A DNA stretch of 64,000 nucleotides from Hyphomonas polymorpha PS728. Lineage in GTDB: Bacteria > Pseudomonadota > Alphaproteobacteria > Caulobacterales > Hyphomonadaceae. The position numbers and the translations under genes were made by a program. The stretch lies in contig NZ_ARYM01000014.1 of NCBI RefSeq assembly GCF_000685315.1, forward strand, positions 35,564 through 99,563, read 5' to 3'. Positions within the stretch are counted from its first letter, which is position 1; the number at the start of each line of letters is the position of its first letter. The notes under the pieces are model-generated. The model saw only the letters and a list, made by a program, of their open reading frames with translations, was not told where the DNA came from and did not search any database. Positions 8,598 through 17,577 of the stretch are shown here, piece after piece.

Positions 8598-8939
8598 ATG
8601 AAATGGTCAGAACTGAACGATAACTGGTGCCCGGTCGCGCGGACCCTGTCCGTCGTTGGAGACCGTTGGACTCTGCTGATCCTGCGGGATTGTTTCCTCG
8701 GCAAAACCAAGTTCGAGGAGTTTGCCGAGTCAGGGGGCATGACCCGGCATATCCTGGCAGACCGGCTCAAACGCCTGGTCGAAGTGGGTATCCTGGAGCG
8801 CCGCGCCTATTCCACTTCGCCAAAACGCTACGATTATGTGCTGACCGCCAAGGGCGAGGAGCTGCGCCCCGCCCTGACGATCATGAAGGAATGGGGCAAG
8901 AAACACCTGCCCATCCGCCGCGCCGCCCTGGAAGGCTGA
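8598..8939 (+). CDS. HxlR family winged-helix transcriptional regulator
   Basis: A 113-residue regulator with the HxlR layout: the N-terminal C-P-V-A-R-T-L-S-V-V-G-D-R-W-T-L-L-I-L, then R-H-I-L-A-D-R-L-K-R-L as recognition helix, and a wing with Y-S-T-S-P-K-R-Y-D-Y-V-L-T. The single Cys in W-C-P is the residue that senses electrophiles or disulfide stress in some family members. Its target is not evident. The next gene is convergent and the upstream kinase ends 69 bp away. Confidence 0.88.
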   Translation: MKWSELNDNWCPVARTLSVVGDRWTLLILRDCFLGKTKFEEFAESGGMTRHILADRLKRLVEVGILERRAYSTSPKRYDYVLTAKGEELRPALTIMKEWGKKHLPIRRAALEG

Positions 8940-8958
8940 CCGCCGGGGCCGCCCGGCA

Positions 8959-10077
8959 TCAAACCGGATAGCGCAGGATAGCGCCCACCGAGCGCCCGCC
9001 GGGAACTTCGCCGGCGCGCACGGCAAACACCTTGCCGCCATTGACGATCACCCGGCGCGCCACTTCATCCACCAGCCGGTAGTTGTCTGCCGTATCCGCC
9101 TTGGCGAAGGTCACATGGCCCTTGTCGTCAATCAGGCCGGGGCGGGTGTCGTTCATATCTGCAAACAGCGTGTCCACCGCTCCATAGGTCGCGGCGCGGG
9201 CCACATCGGTCAGGTCGGTTGCCGTCCGGCCGTTTGAGGAATGCTGCTCGAACACCTGCGCTGCCTTGAACAGGTCTTCAGCATACACACCATCCAGAAC
9301 CGGTACGGAGAGGCGTGCCAGCTCATTGTCTTTCACGGCGTCCGGGCTGACGCGGATCTGGTCATGCGCCATCCGGTGATAGGTATTCACATGCGGATAG
9401 AGATGCGCCAGCGGATCAACAGCGGCGACGATCAGCGGCGTATCCCGTCCCGCCAGGATGGGGCGCAGGGCCGCATCAATCGCCCGCAGGTATGAGAGGT
9501 GACGGATCCGCTGTCCTTCCTCGCCATGAATCCGGGTGAAGGAAGATTTGTCGTTGATCGTCGTTTTGCCCGCATGGCTTGCCGCGTCCTTCGGCAGGCC
9601 CGGCACCTTCACCTTCTTTGCCGGCATGTCGGAAAACACCTGCACCAGCCGCACGCCTTTCTCAGACAGCGCCAGAACAAACGCTTCGTGCGGAAAGGTC
9701 ACCGCGCGCATGAGCGGCAGCAGGTGAAACCGGTCGGCCACCTCCGTTGAGGGCGCCAGCTTGTTGGCCAGCCGGAAGCTGGTTACGCCTGAAGGGGTGG
9801 CAAATACAGCCAGGCTGTTTGCCTGCACGCGCCAGAAATGGTCGTCCTCGGCAAGGTGCAGCAGGGCGATCTCGGCGAGGCCGACTTCCCGCTTGGCGTG
9901 GCCCGCTGCGCGCGCCTGATCGGCCGCTTCACTGATCAGATGACGGAATTTCAGCCGCGCTTCCCCAATGCGCTGGGTCAGCGGGGTCGTCGGTACATAG
10001 ATGGAGATGCACACATCCCCGCGCGCGGCATTCAGCCGGGCAATATCCTGAGGGGTTGGGGTATCCACATACAGCAT
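8959..10077 (-). CDS. bacterial archaeo-eukaryotic release factor (baeRF) family protein
   Basis: A 372-residue soluble protein of the baeRF type: an N-terminal alpha/beta region with D-V-C-I-S-I-Y-V-P-T, a middle segment with V-R-L-V-Q-V-F-S, and a C-terminal half with L-I-V-A-A-V-D-P-L and V-F-A-V-R-A-G-E-V-P-G. The family is related to eRF1/Pelota and has been proposed to act in ribosome rescue or hibernation, but the role here is unproven. GGGAGG lies seven bases before the ATG. It sits alone downstream of hslU with an 86-bp gap holding nothing recognisable. Confidence 0.65.
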   Translation of the reverse strand: MLYVDTPTPQDIARLNAARGDVCISIYVPTTPLTQRIGEARLKFRHLISEAADQARAAGHAKREVGLAEIALLHLAEDDHFWRVQANSLAVFATPSGVTSFRLANKLAPSTEVADRFHLLPLMRAVTFPHEAFVLALSEKGVRLVQVFSDMPAKKVKVPGLPKDAASHAGKTTINDKSSFTRIHGEEGQRIRHLSYLRAIDAALRPILAGRDTPLIVAAVDPLAHLYPHVNTYHRMAHDQIRVSPDAVKDNELARLSVPVLDGVYAEDLFKAAQVFEQHSSNGRTATDLTDVARAATYGAVDTLFADMNDTRPGLIDDKGHVTFAKADTADNYRLVDEVARRVIVNGGKVFAVRAGEVPGGRSVGAILRYPV

Positions 10078-10163
10078 GACAAGGCCTCCCGTTGATCTGC
10101 TTCAACGTGAGAACAGTTCATTCCGAAGGGGACGCCTCTCAATAAGGAAAACTACGGATCGGC

Positions 10164-11468
10164 CTAGAGGATAAACTTCGAGAGGTCCGCATTCCCCGCC
10201 AGCGTGCTGACTTTTTCGTCCACATAGCTCGCCGTGATCACAAAGGTCTCGCCGGCCTTGTCCGGAGCGTCGAAGCTGATTTCATCCAGCAGGCGCTCGA
10301 GGATCGTCTGCAGGCGGCGGGCACCGATATTCTCGATGGTCTTGTTCACCGCTTCGGCAAGGTCCGCGATCCGGTCGATGGCGGCGTCCTCAAAGGTCAG
10401 GGTCACGTTTTCGGCTGCCATCAGCGCTTCATACTGGCGGATGAGGCTCGCCTGCGGTTCCACCAGGATGCGGCGCAGGTCGTCCCGCGTCAGCGGCTCC
10501 AATTCCACCCGGATCGGCAACCGCCCCTGCAGTTCGGGCAGCAGGTCGGACGGCTTGGAAACGTGAAACGCGCCCGAAGCGATAAACAGGATATGATCGG
10601 TTTTCACCGCGCCGCGCTTGGTCGAAACGGTGGTGCCTTCGATCAGGGGCAAGAGGTCGCGCTGCACGCCTTCGCGGCTTACATCCGCGCCGCCCCGGTC
10701 CTTGCGCGCGGCAATCTTGTCGATCTCGTCGAGGAACACGATTCCGTCTTCCTCCACAGCCGAAACCGCCTCGCGCACGATCTGGTCTTCATCCACCAGC
10801 TTGTCGGCTTCCTCGGTCACCAGCGGCTTTGCCGCCTCGCGCACGGTCGTCCGTACACGGCGCGTGCGCCCTCCCATGGCCTTGCCCAGCATGTCGCCCA
10901 GATTGATCATGCTCATCGATCCGCCCTGTCCGGGGATGTCCAGCATCTGCATGGGATTGTTCGTGTCGGCAAAGTCGATGTCGACTTCCTTGTCGTCCAG
11001 CTCTCCCGCGCGCAGCTTGCGGCGGAACACTTCGCGGGTAGAGGCCTGTGCTTCGGCGCCGACGAGGGCGTCCAGCAGGCGTTCCTCGGCCTTGTCGCGC
11101 GCGGCCTGTTCCACACCTGCCCGCTTCTGCTCGCGGATCATGGAAACGGCTGCCTCCACCAGATCCCGCACGATCTGCTCCACATCCCGTCCCACATAGC
11201 CCACCTCGGTGAACTTCGTGGCTTCCACCTTCAGGAAAGGCGCATTGGCAAGGCGCGCGAGGCGGCGGGAAACCTCGGTCTTGCCCACGCCCGTCGGCCC
11301 GATCATCAGGATATTCTTGGGCGTGATCTCGCCGCGCAGGTTTTCCGGCGCCTGCTTGCGCCGCCAGCGGTTGCGCAGGGCAATGGCCACGGCGCGCTTG
11401 GCGGCGTTCTGGCCAACGATGTGGCGGTCAAGTTCGGCAACGATTTCTCGGGGCGTCAGGTGTTTCAT
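10164..11468 (-). CDS. hslU: HslU, ATPase subunit of the HslUV protease
   Basis: This 434-residue AAA+ unfoldase forms hexamers that feed substrates to the HslV peptidase. It has Walker A G-P-T-G-V-G-K-T (residues 57-64), Walker B V-F-L-D-E-I-D-K, the HslU-specific insertion (I) domain after Walker A, and the sensor 2 region with G-A-R-R-L-Q-T. The typical C-terminal tail D-L-S-K-F-I-L, which inserts into HslV, is present. The frame runs further upstream, but M-K-H-L-T-P-R-E at 11468 is the family start. It lies downstream of hslV on the same strand. Confidence 0.97.
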   Translation of the reverse strand: MKHLTPREIVAELDRHIVGQNAAKRAVAIALRNRWRRKQAPENLRGEITPKNILMIGPTGVGKTEVSRRLARLANAPFLKVEATKFTEVGYVGRDVEQIVRDLVEAAVSMIREQKRAGVEQAARDKAEERLLDALVGAEAQASTREVFRRKLRAGELDDKEVDIDFADTNNPMQMLDIPGQGGSMSMINLGDMLGKAMGGRTRRVRTTVREAAKPLVTEEADKLVDEDQIVREAVSAVEEDGIVFLDEIDKIAARKDRGGADVSREGVQRDLLPLIEGTTVSTKRGAVKTDHILFIASGAFHVSKPSDLLPELQGRLPIRVELEPLTRDDLRRILVEPQASLIRQYEALMAAENVTLTFEDAAIDRIADLAEAVNKTIENIGARRLQTILERLLDEISFDAPDKAGETFVITASYVDEKVSTLAGNADLSKFIL

Positions 11469-11580
11469 GAAGTCCGTTTCGTCTGTCTCTGCCTGGCACC
11501 TCTGAGGGCGGCGCCGAGGGAGGTTCATTGAAGAAAGAGGCGGTCTCGTTGGAGAAACCGTTGGAGTTTTTCGCCAGCGC

Positions 11581-12138
11581 CTAAACGTCCAGCGTTTCCA
11601 CACTGAAATGGCTGTTGGTGTAGACGCAGATATCGGCAGCAATCTGCATCGCCTTGCGGCCGATCACTTCGGCGTCATTCTCATAGTCATAGAGGCCGCG
11701 GGCCGCTGCCAGCGCATAATTGCCGCCTGAGCCAATGGACACGACCGGATGTTCCGGCTCCAGCACATCGCCCGCCCCGGTAATCACCAGCGTGCTGTGC
11801 TTGTCCGCCACGATCAGCAGGGCTTCAAGTTTCTGGAGGTATTTCTCCGTCCGCCAGTCCTTGGCCAGCTCCACAGCGGCTCGTTGCAACTGGTCGGGGA
11901 AGCGTTCCAGCTTCGCCTCCAGGCGCTCGAACAGGGTGAACGCATCGGCAGTCGCCCCGGCAAAACCGGCAAGAATCGCCCCGCCGGCAATCCGGCGCAC
12001 CTTGCGGGCATTGCCCTTCATTATGGTCTGGCCCATCGACACCTGTCCGTCGCTGAGCATCACGAGTTTGCCATTCTTGCGCACGGCGAGCACCGTCGTT
12101 CCGTGCCAGATGGCCTTTGAATCCTGAGGGTTAGTCAT
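11581..12138 (-). CDS. hslV: HslV, proteolytic subunit of the HslUV protease
   Basis: A 185-residue threonine peptidase of the proteasome fold. The propeptide ends before the catalytic Thr in [10 protein letters not shown] (Thr14 from the chosen start). [11 protein letters not shown] and the [12 protein letters not shown] segment complete the active-site and ring-contact signatures. A GTG at 12147 would add three residues. The genes are in the usual order hslV-hslU, here with a 112-bp gap, and are divergent from the pst operon. Confidence 0.95.
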   Translation of the reverse strand: MTNPQDSKAIWHGTTVLAVRKNGKLVMLSDGQVSMGQTIMKGNARKVRRIAGGAILAGFAGATADAFTLFERLEAKLERFPDQLQRAAVELAKDWRTEKYLQKLEALLIVADKHSTLVITGAGDVLEPEHPVVSIGSGGNYALAAARGLYDYENDAEVIGRKAMQIAADICVYTNSHFSVETLDV

Positions 12139-12205
12139 CCAGAACACATGGCGTCTTTGAGGGGCGCGCGCAATAGAGGGTGACTGCGGCAGGAAATACA
12201 GAAGA

Positions 12206-12223
12206 TTGTCACATAACTGTCGC
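12206..12223 (+). promoter_or_regulatory. Pho box upstream of pstC
   Basis: TTGTCAC-ATAA-CTGTCGC is two 7-bp direct repeats separated by an AT-rich 4-mer, close to the PhoB consensus CTGTCAT-N4-CTGTCAT. It lies 46 bp before the pstC ATG with a possible -10 (TTCTAT, 12231-12236) just downstream. This fits phosphate-starvation induction by the PhoB encoded at the end of this operon. It also argues that upstream in-frame extensions of pstC are not translated. Confidence 0.75.
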
Positions 12224-12269
12224 GGCCTTCTTCTATTTGGGGCACCGGATCACCCCCGGAAGGAAGTTC

Positions 12270-13685
12270 ATGCTTCAGCAGCTCGGTCACTTGCCCATGG
12301 GCTGGCTACTGATCGCTCTGATTGCGGTCTTTGCGTCTGTAGCGTTTTTTGTCGGCCGTATCGGCGCCGAGCGCATTCTGCTTTCCGGCGCGCCGGCGCT
12401 GCATTCCCGGCCGAATTATCATGGCTATTTCGTTGCCATGTGGGCTGTCGTTCCGGCGGTTCTGGTGGCGCTGGCCTACGCAGTGGGCGCCGAGCCTTTT
12501 GCCCGCGGCCAGCTGACGAGCGAACTGCCACCCGCCTTTGACCTGCTCTCCGCGCCGGAGCTGCAAACCTATCTCGACTCGGTGTCTCTGGCCGCCCGTT
12601 CTTCCGATTATGCCGGAACCGATCTCGTCTTCACGGCGGTCACCAATCGTTATCTGGAGATCATCGGCGGCCTCAACATTGGCGTGCTGGCCGTGATGGG
12701 GATCAGCGCCTTCCTGGGGCTTCTGTTCGCCCGCCGCCGCCTCGCCGCCAGCTTCCGGGCCCGCTCGCTGGTCGAGCGGGGTATGGAAGGCGTGCTGTTC
12801 CTCTGCGCGGTCGTCGCCATCGCCACCACCGCCGGCATTGTCATCTCGCTCCTCTATGAGAGCATCCAGTTCTTCAGCGTCATCCCGATCTGGGATTTCC
12901 TCTTCGGCACCCGCTGGAATGCGCAGACCGAAGCGGAGTTCGGCGCCCTGCCGCTGTTCTTCGGCACGTTCATGATCGCCCTGATCGCCATGTTCGTGGC
13001 CGCGCCCATCGGCCTCTTCTCCGCGATCTACCTCTCCGAATATGCCGGGCCCAAAGCGCGCGCCTGGATCAAGCCGATCCTCGAAATCCTCGCCGGTATC
13101 CCGACGGTGGTGTACGGCTTCTTCGCGCTGCTGGTTGTGGCGCCGGCCGTGCGATCCATCGCGCTCTGGATCAACGAGACGCTGATCAATGTCGGCCTCA
13201 CCAGCGAGCCGCTGCTGGCCGCCCAGCCCACCAGCGCGCTCGCAGCCGGTCTCGTCATGGGCATCATGGTCATTCCGTTCGTCTCCTCCCTGTCGGATGA
13301 CGTGATCAACGCCGTGCCGCAAACCCTGCGCGATGGCGCCTATGCCTTGGGCGCCACCAAGTCCGAAACGGTCCGCAATGTGGTCGTGCCTGCAGCGCTT
13401 CCGGGCATCATCGCCGCGCTGTTGCTGGCGGTTTCCCGCGCCATTGGCGAAACGATGATCGTCGTGATGGCGGCCGGCAAGAGCGCCCGCATCTCGATGG
13501 ACCCGACCTCTGACCTCACCACCATCACCGTCCAGATCGTCTCCCTGATGACCGGCGAAACCGGCTTTGACGATCCCAAGACACTCTCCGCCTTTGCGCT
13601 CGGCCTCGTTCTCTTCGCCGTAACGCTGCTCTTCAACGTGATCGCCCTGCGCGTCGTCCAGAAATACCGGGAAAAGTATGACTGA
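12270..13685 (+). CDS. pstC: phosphate ABC transporter permease PstC
   Basis: A 471-residue inner-membrane permease of the high-affinity phosphate importer. The N-terminal third carries extra hydrophobic helices and a periplasmic stretch, as in the long PstC form with a PstC N-terminal domain. The C-terminal part has the ABC permease EAA loop around T-L-R-D-G-A-Y-A-L-G-A-T-K-S-E-T and six core helices. AGGAAG precedes the ATG at 12270. It overlaps pstA by 8 bp. No pstS precedes it, so the binding protein must be encoded elsewhere. Confidence 0.93.
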   Translation: MLQQLGHLPMGWLLIALIAVFASVAFFVGRIGAERILLSGAPALHSRPNYHGYFVAMWAVVPAVLVALAYAVGAEPFARGQLTSELPPAFDLLSAPELQTYLDSVSLAARSSDYAGTDLVFTAVTNRYLEIIGGLNIGVLAVMGISAFLGLLFARRRLAASFRARSLVERGMEGVLFLCAVVAIATTAGIVISLLYESIQFFSVIPIWDFLFGTRWNAQTEAEFGALPLFFGTFMIALIAMFVAAPIGLFSAIYLSEYAGPKARAWIKPILEILAGIPTVVYGFFALLVVAPAVRSIALWINETLINVGLTSEPLLAAQPTSALAAGLVMGIMVIPFVSSLSDDVINAVPQTLRDGAYALGATKSETVRNVVVPAALPGIIAALLLAVSRAIGETMIVVMAAGKSARISMDPTSDLTTITVQIVSLMTGETGFDDPKTLSAFALGLVLFAVTLLFNVIALRVVQKYREKYD

Positions 13686-15255
13686 TCCGGCCGCCTCCGC
13701 TTTCTCCACGCCTGAAGCGCTCAAGCGCCTCAAGCGCCGCCGCGCCGCCGATGTGCGCTTCCGTTACTACGGGCTCGGCGCCATTTTCCTGGCTTTGGGC
13801 GCGCTGCTGCTGCTGGTCCTGTCCATCGGCTCGCAGGCAGTCTCTGCGGCGACCTACCATGTCGTGCGCTATGACATCACGCTGGATCCGGCTGTCATCA
13901 CACCGCCAGGCGAAACATCGCCCGAGGACATCGCCCGTAATGTGGATGGCTTCTGGGAGCTGGCCCGCGACAACCTCCTGACAACCTTCCCGGAGGCGGA
14001 CCGTGACCGCACCAGCCGCACCGCCGTTTCCGAATTCATCACCCGCCTGGCCGTCTTGCCGACTGCGCGTAAGGTCGCGTCCCGGCCCGAGATGGTGGGC
14101 AACGACATCACGCTCACCGCGCCGCTCAATGACGACCTTGATCTCTATCTGAAGGGCCAGGCCTTTCCGGAGCGCCGGGTGCGCATCGGAGCCATCACGG
14201 CTGTCACCGCGCAGGAGGACGGCTTCGCTGGCCTCGAAGGGCAGGGCGCGTTCGCTCCGATCCTCACGGCGCTGACATCGCTTCAGTCCGATGGCGTCAG
14301 CATGGATGAGGGCTCAATTCTGCTCACCGCGGGCGGGGCCACCGGCCGCCTGCGCGACGTTCAGGCCGGCACAGCCCGCCTCGAACTCCTCACCGGTTCG
14401 CTCGACGCCTTCCGCAATAGCCCGGCGACCGCCCGTCTCATCGCTCTGCCCGAAGCCCAGCGCGTGGTGTCCGATCAGCAGATTGCCTGGACGCTCGCCC
14501 TGAAAGAGATGGGCCGCATCTCCCGCGTGCCGCGCTGGAGCCTGCTGACCAACTCGGACTCCACCTATCCCGAACTTGCCGGCGGCCTTGCGGCGCTCGT
14601 CGGGTCGCTGTTCACGATGCTGGTTACCGCGCTCGTCGCCATTCCGATCGGTATTCTGGCTGCGGTCTATCTGGAAGAGTTTGCCCCGAAGAACCGCCTG
14701 ACCGATTTCATCGAGGTCAACATCAATAACCTCGCCGCTGTGCCGTCCATTGTGTTCGGTCTGCTCGGCGCGGCGGTTTATATCAACTTCCTCGGCATGC
14801 CGCGCTCGGCCCCGCTGGTTGGCGGTCTTGTGCTGGCGCTGATGACGTTCCCGGTGGTGATCATCGCCTCGCGCGCGGCGCTGAAGGCTGTGCCGCCTTC
14901 GGTGCGCTCGGGCGCGCTGGCCATCGGCGCGTCGCAGATGCAGACGGTGTTCCACCATGTTGTGCCGCTGGCAGCGCCAGGCATTCTCACCGGCGCCATC
15001 CTCGGCATGGCCCGCGCGCTGGGGGAAACTGCCCCGCTGCTGCTGATCGGCATGGTCGCCTTCGTCGGCGATGTGCCAACCGGGCCCACCGACGAATCCA
15101 CCGTCATGCCGGTGCTGATCTTCACCTGGGCAAACAACGCAGAGCGCGCCTGGGAACCGATGACCTCGGCGATGATTGTTGTCCTCCTTGCTGTTCTTTT
15201 GCTGATGAACGGGTTGGTGGTATTCTTGAGACGAAAGTACGAGCGGAGATGGTAA
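13678..15255 (+). CDS. pstA: phosphate ABC transporter permease PstA with DUF3333-like N-terminus
   Basis: A 525-residue permease. The first 250 or so residues include one membrane helix near 30-55 followed by a large periplasmic region, matching the DUF3333 extension found on alphaproteobacterial PstA. The C-terminal half has the permease core with [11 protein letters not shown] and [18 protein letters not shown]. It overlaps pstC by 8 bp and pstB by 7 bp, which indicates translational coupling. Confidence 0.94.
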   Translation: MTDPAASAFSTPEALKRLKRRRAADVRFRYYGLGAIFLALGALLLLVLSIGSQAVSAATYHVVRYDITLDPAVITPPGETSPEDIARNVDGFWELARDNLLTTFPEADRDRTSRTAVSEFITRLAVLPTARKVASRPEMVGNDITLTAPLNDDLDLYLKGQAFPERRVRIGAITAVTAQEDGFAGLEGQGAFAPILTALTSLQSDGVSMDEGSILLTAGGATGRLRDVQAGTARLELLTGSLDAFRNSPATARLIALPEAQRVVSDQQIAWTLALKEMGRISRVPRWSLLTNSDSTYPELAGGLAALVGSLFTMLVTALVAIPIGILAAVYLEEFAPKNRLTDFIEVNINNLAAVPSIVFGLLGAAVYINFLGMPRSAPLVGGLVLALMTFPVVIIASRAALKAVPPSVRSGALAIGASQMQTVFHHVVPLAAPGILTGAILGMARALGETAPLLLIGMVAFVGDVPTGPTDESTVMPVLIFTWANNAERAWEPMTSAMIVVLLAVLLLMNGLVVFLRRKYERRW

Positions 15256-16082
15256 TGGATACCGATCACACACCACAGGCCGCCGGTTCCGTGCTGGCCC
15301 CCGCTGCCGATGCGCCCCCGGCCGCCGCCCCGCGGATCGATTGCCGGGACATCAAGGTGTTCTATGGCGCCACCCAGGCCATCCATGGCGTATCCATGTC
15401 CTTTCCGGACCGGGCCGTCACGGCGCTCATCGGTCCCTCGGGCTGCGGCAAGTCCACCTTCCTGCGCTGCCTCAACCGCATGAACGACACCATCGAGAAC
15501 TGCCGCGTCGAAGGGCAGATCCTGATGGACGGGCAGGACATCAACGATCCCTCGATTGATGCCGTGCTGCTTCGCTCACGTGTCGGCATGGTGTTCCAGA
15601 AGCCGAACCCTTTTCCGAAATCGATTTACGACAACATCGCCTACGGCCCCCGCATCCATGGCCTTGCCACCAGCCGGGAAGATCTTGACGCGATCGTCGA
15701 GAAATCCCTCAGCCGCGCTGGCCTGTGGGATGAGGTGAAGGACCGCCTCCAGGCGCCCGGCACCAGCCTGTCGGGCGGCCAGCAGCAGCGTCTCTGCATC
15801 GCGCGCGCCATTGCCGTGCGCCCGGAAGTCATCCTGATGGATGAGCCTTGCTCGGCGCTTGATCCCGTGGCCACCGCCCGCATCGAGGAATTGATCGACG
15901 AGCTGCGCAAGCGCTACTGCATCGTCATCGTCACCCACTCCATGCAGCAGGCTGCCCGCGTCAGCCAGCGTACCGCCTTCTTCCACCTCGGCAACTTGAT
16001 CGAGATGGGCGAGACAGAACAGATCTTCACAAACCCCCGCGAAAAGCGCACCGAAGACTATATCACCGGCCGGTTCGGCTGA
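15249..16082 (+). CDS. pstB: phosphate ABC transporter ATP-binding protein PstB
   Basis: The 277-residue ATPase has Walker [10 protein letters not shown] (residues 62-70), signature L-S-G-G-Q-Q-Q-R, Walker [14 protein letters not shown], and a switch His in V-T-H-S-M-Q-Q. It has a low-complexity Ala/Pro N-terminal leader of about 28 residues before the conserved domain. ATG codons at 15249 and 15255 both overlap the pstA stop. It energises PstCA and, with PhoU, reports phosphate status. Confidence 0.96.
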   Translation: MVMDTDHTPQAAGSVLAPAADAPPAAAPRIDCRDIKVFYGATQAIHGVSMSFPDRAVTALIGPSGCGKSTFLRCLNRMNDTIENCRVEGQILMDGQDINDPSIDAVLLRSRVGMVFQKPNPFPKSIYDNIAYGPRIHGLATSREDLDAIVEKSLSRAGLWDEVKDRLQAPGTSLSGGQQQRLCIARAIAVRPEVILMDEPCSALDPVATARIEELIDELRKRYCIVIVTHSMQQAARVSQRTAFFHLGNLIEMGETEQIFTNPREKRTEDYITGRFG

Positions 16083-16093
16083 GGGAGGAACAT

Positions 16094-16780
16094 ATGTCGG
16101 ATCATATCGTCTCTGCCTATTCTGATGAGCTGGACAAGCTCTCCTCGGACATCATGCGCATGGGCGGCATCGTGGAAACGATGATCACTGACTCCTGCCG
16201 GGCGCTCAGCGCCAATGATCCCGTGCTCGCCAAGGAGGTGATCGCCCGCGACCCGCAGGTCGATGCCATCGAAGCTGAGGTGGAAAAACAGATCGTCAGC
16301 CTCATCGCGCGCCGCCAGCCGATGGGACATGACCTGCGGATGATCCTCTCGGCACTGAAGATTTCCAACGAACTGGAGCGGATCGGCGACCTGTCGAAGA
16401 ATATCGCCAAGCGCGCCCTGCGCCTTGACGATCATGTCAGCATGGAGATGCGCAACGCCATCCTGCGCATGTCGCGCCCGGTGGCCCGTCAGCTCAACGA
16501 AGTGCTCGACGCGTATGCCTCCGGCAATGCCGTCCTGGCCAAGAATGTCTGGTCCAGCGATGACGACATCGACCAGCACTACAATGCGGTGTTCCGTGAA
16601 ATGGTCACCTATCTCATCGAAGATCCCCGCCGCATCAGTGCCGGGGCACATATGCTCTTTATAGCGAAGAACCTGGAACGGATCGGCGACCACTGCACCA
16701 ACGTGGCCGAATTCGTCTACTACCAGGCCGTGGGGGAATACCTGTCAGCCATGGACCGGCCGAAGCTGGACCAGGTTTGA
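16094..16780 (+). CDS. phoU: phosphate signalling protein PhoU
   Basis: A 228-residue all-helical protein made of two PhoU repeats, each with the E-R-I-G-D-(L/H) metal-binding motif: E-L-E-R-I-G-D-L-S-K-N in the first and L-E-R-I-G-D-H-C-T-N in the second. PhoU links the Pst transporter to the PhoR kinase and prevents excess phosphate uptake. A strong GGAGG precedes the ATG, 11 bp after pstB. Confidence 0.96.
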   Translation: MSDHIVSAYSDELDKLSSDIMRMGGIVETMITDSCRALSANDPVLAKEVIARDPQVDAIEAEVEKQIVSLIARRQPMGHDLRMILSALKISNELERIGDLSKNIAKRALRLDDHVSMEMRNAILRMSRPVARQLNEVLDAYASGNAVLAKNVWSSDDDIDQHYNAVFREMVTYLIEDPRRISAGAHMLFIAKNLERIGDHCTNVAEFVYYQAVGEYLSAMDRPKLDQV

Positions 16781-16814
16781 CGAATTTCGCTCAAACAGAT
16801 TACGGAGCCCAAAG

Positions 16815-17501
16815 ATGAAACCCTACGTGCTTGTCGCAGAAGACGAAAGCGCCGTCTCCGAGCTGCTGCTCTACAACCTCAAGCGAGAGGATTATGAAGT
16901 CGCCATCGCCGCCGATGGTGAAGAAGCGCTGATGATGATCGACGAGCGGGCGCCCGACCTGCTGCTGCTGGACTGGATGCTGCCTAAGGTGAGCGGCATC
17001 GAAATCTGCCGCCGCGTCCGCGCCACCGGCGTCAATCCGAACCTTCCGATCATCATGCTCACCGCGCGCGGCGAGGAGAGCGACCGCATCCGCGGGCTTG
17101 ATACGGGGGCGGACGATTACGTCACCAAGCCCTTCTCGACGACAGAGCTGATGGCCCGCGTCCGCGCCGTGCTCCGCCGCATCCGGCCCGGCCTCAAGGA
17201 AGACCGGATCACCGTCGGTGATATCGAGATCGACCGGGTGGCCCATCGCGTCTCCCGCAATGGCGAGGATATCCACCTCGGTCCGACGGAATTCCGTCTG
17301 CTTGATTATTTCATGCAGCATCCTGGCCGCGTCTTCTCGCGCGAACAGCTTCTCGATACCGTCTGGGGCTCGGACGTTTATGTCGAGGCGCGCACGGTGG
17401 ATGTACATGTCGGCCGTCTGCGCAAGGCCCTCCGTCAGGCCGGGGGAGACGATCCGATCCGGACCGTCCGCTCTGCCGGCTACGCTCTTCGCGCGGACTG
17501 A
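16815..17501 (+). CDS. phoB: phosphate regulon response regulator PhoB
   Basis: A 228-residue OmpR-type regulator with a receiver domain (phospho-acceptor Asp53 in L-L-L-L-D-W-M-L-P-K; K-P-F near residue 103) and a C-terminal winged helix ending R-T-V-R-S-A-G-Y-A-L. The D-W-M-L-P sequence is typical of PhoB. It is the last gene of pstCAB-phoU-phoB, 34 bp after phoU. The cognate sensor phoR is not in the window. Confidence 0.94.
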   Translation: MKPYVLVAEDESAVSELLLYNLKREDYEVAIAADGEEALMMIDERAPDLLLLDWMLPKVSGIEICRRVRATGVNPNLPIIMLTARGEESDRIRGLDTGADDYVTKPFSTTELMARVRAVLRRIRPGLKEDRITVGDIEIDRVAHRVSRNGEDIHLGPTEFRLLDYFMQHPGRVFSREQLLDTVWGSDVYVEARTVDVHVGRLRKALRQAGGDDPIRTVRSAGYALRAD

Positions 17502-17527
17502 TTTTCTGTAAGACCGGACACAAAAAG

Positions 17528-17553
17528 AAGCGGGGCGTTTCCGCCCCGCTTTT
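17528..17553. terminator. bidirectional rho-independent terminator between phoB and the TonB receptor
   Basis: AAGCGGGGCG-TTTC-CGCCCCGCTT is a 10-bp perfect stem with a 4-nt loop, ending in T residues on the plus strand and flanked by an A-rich stretch (17522-17526) that serves the minus strand. It sits between two converging genes. Confidence 0.88.
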
Positions 17554-17577
17554 GATTCCTGCCGTGTATCCGAACTC

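Noticed and set aside
12306..13733. A 475-codon open frame antisense to pstC
   Set aside because: Gly/Asp/Arg/His-rich with no hydrophobic core; pstC is unambiguous.
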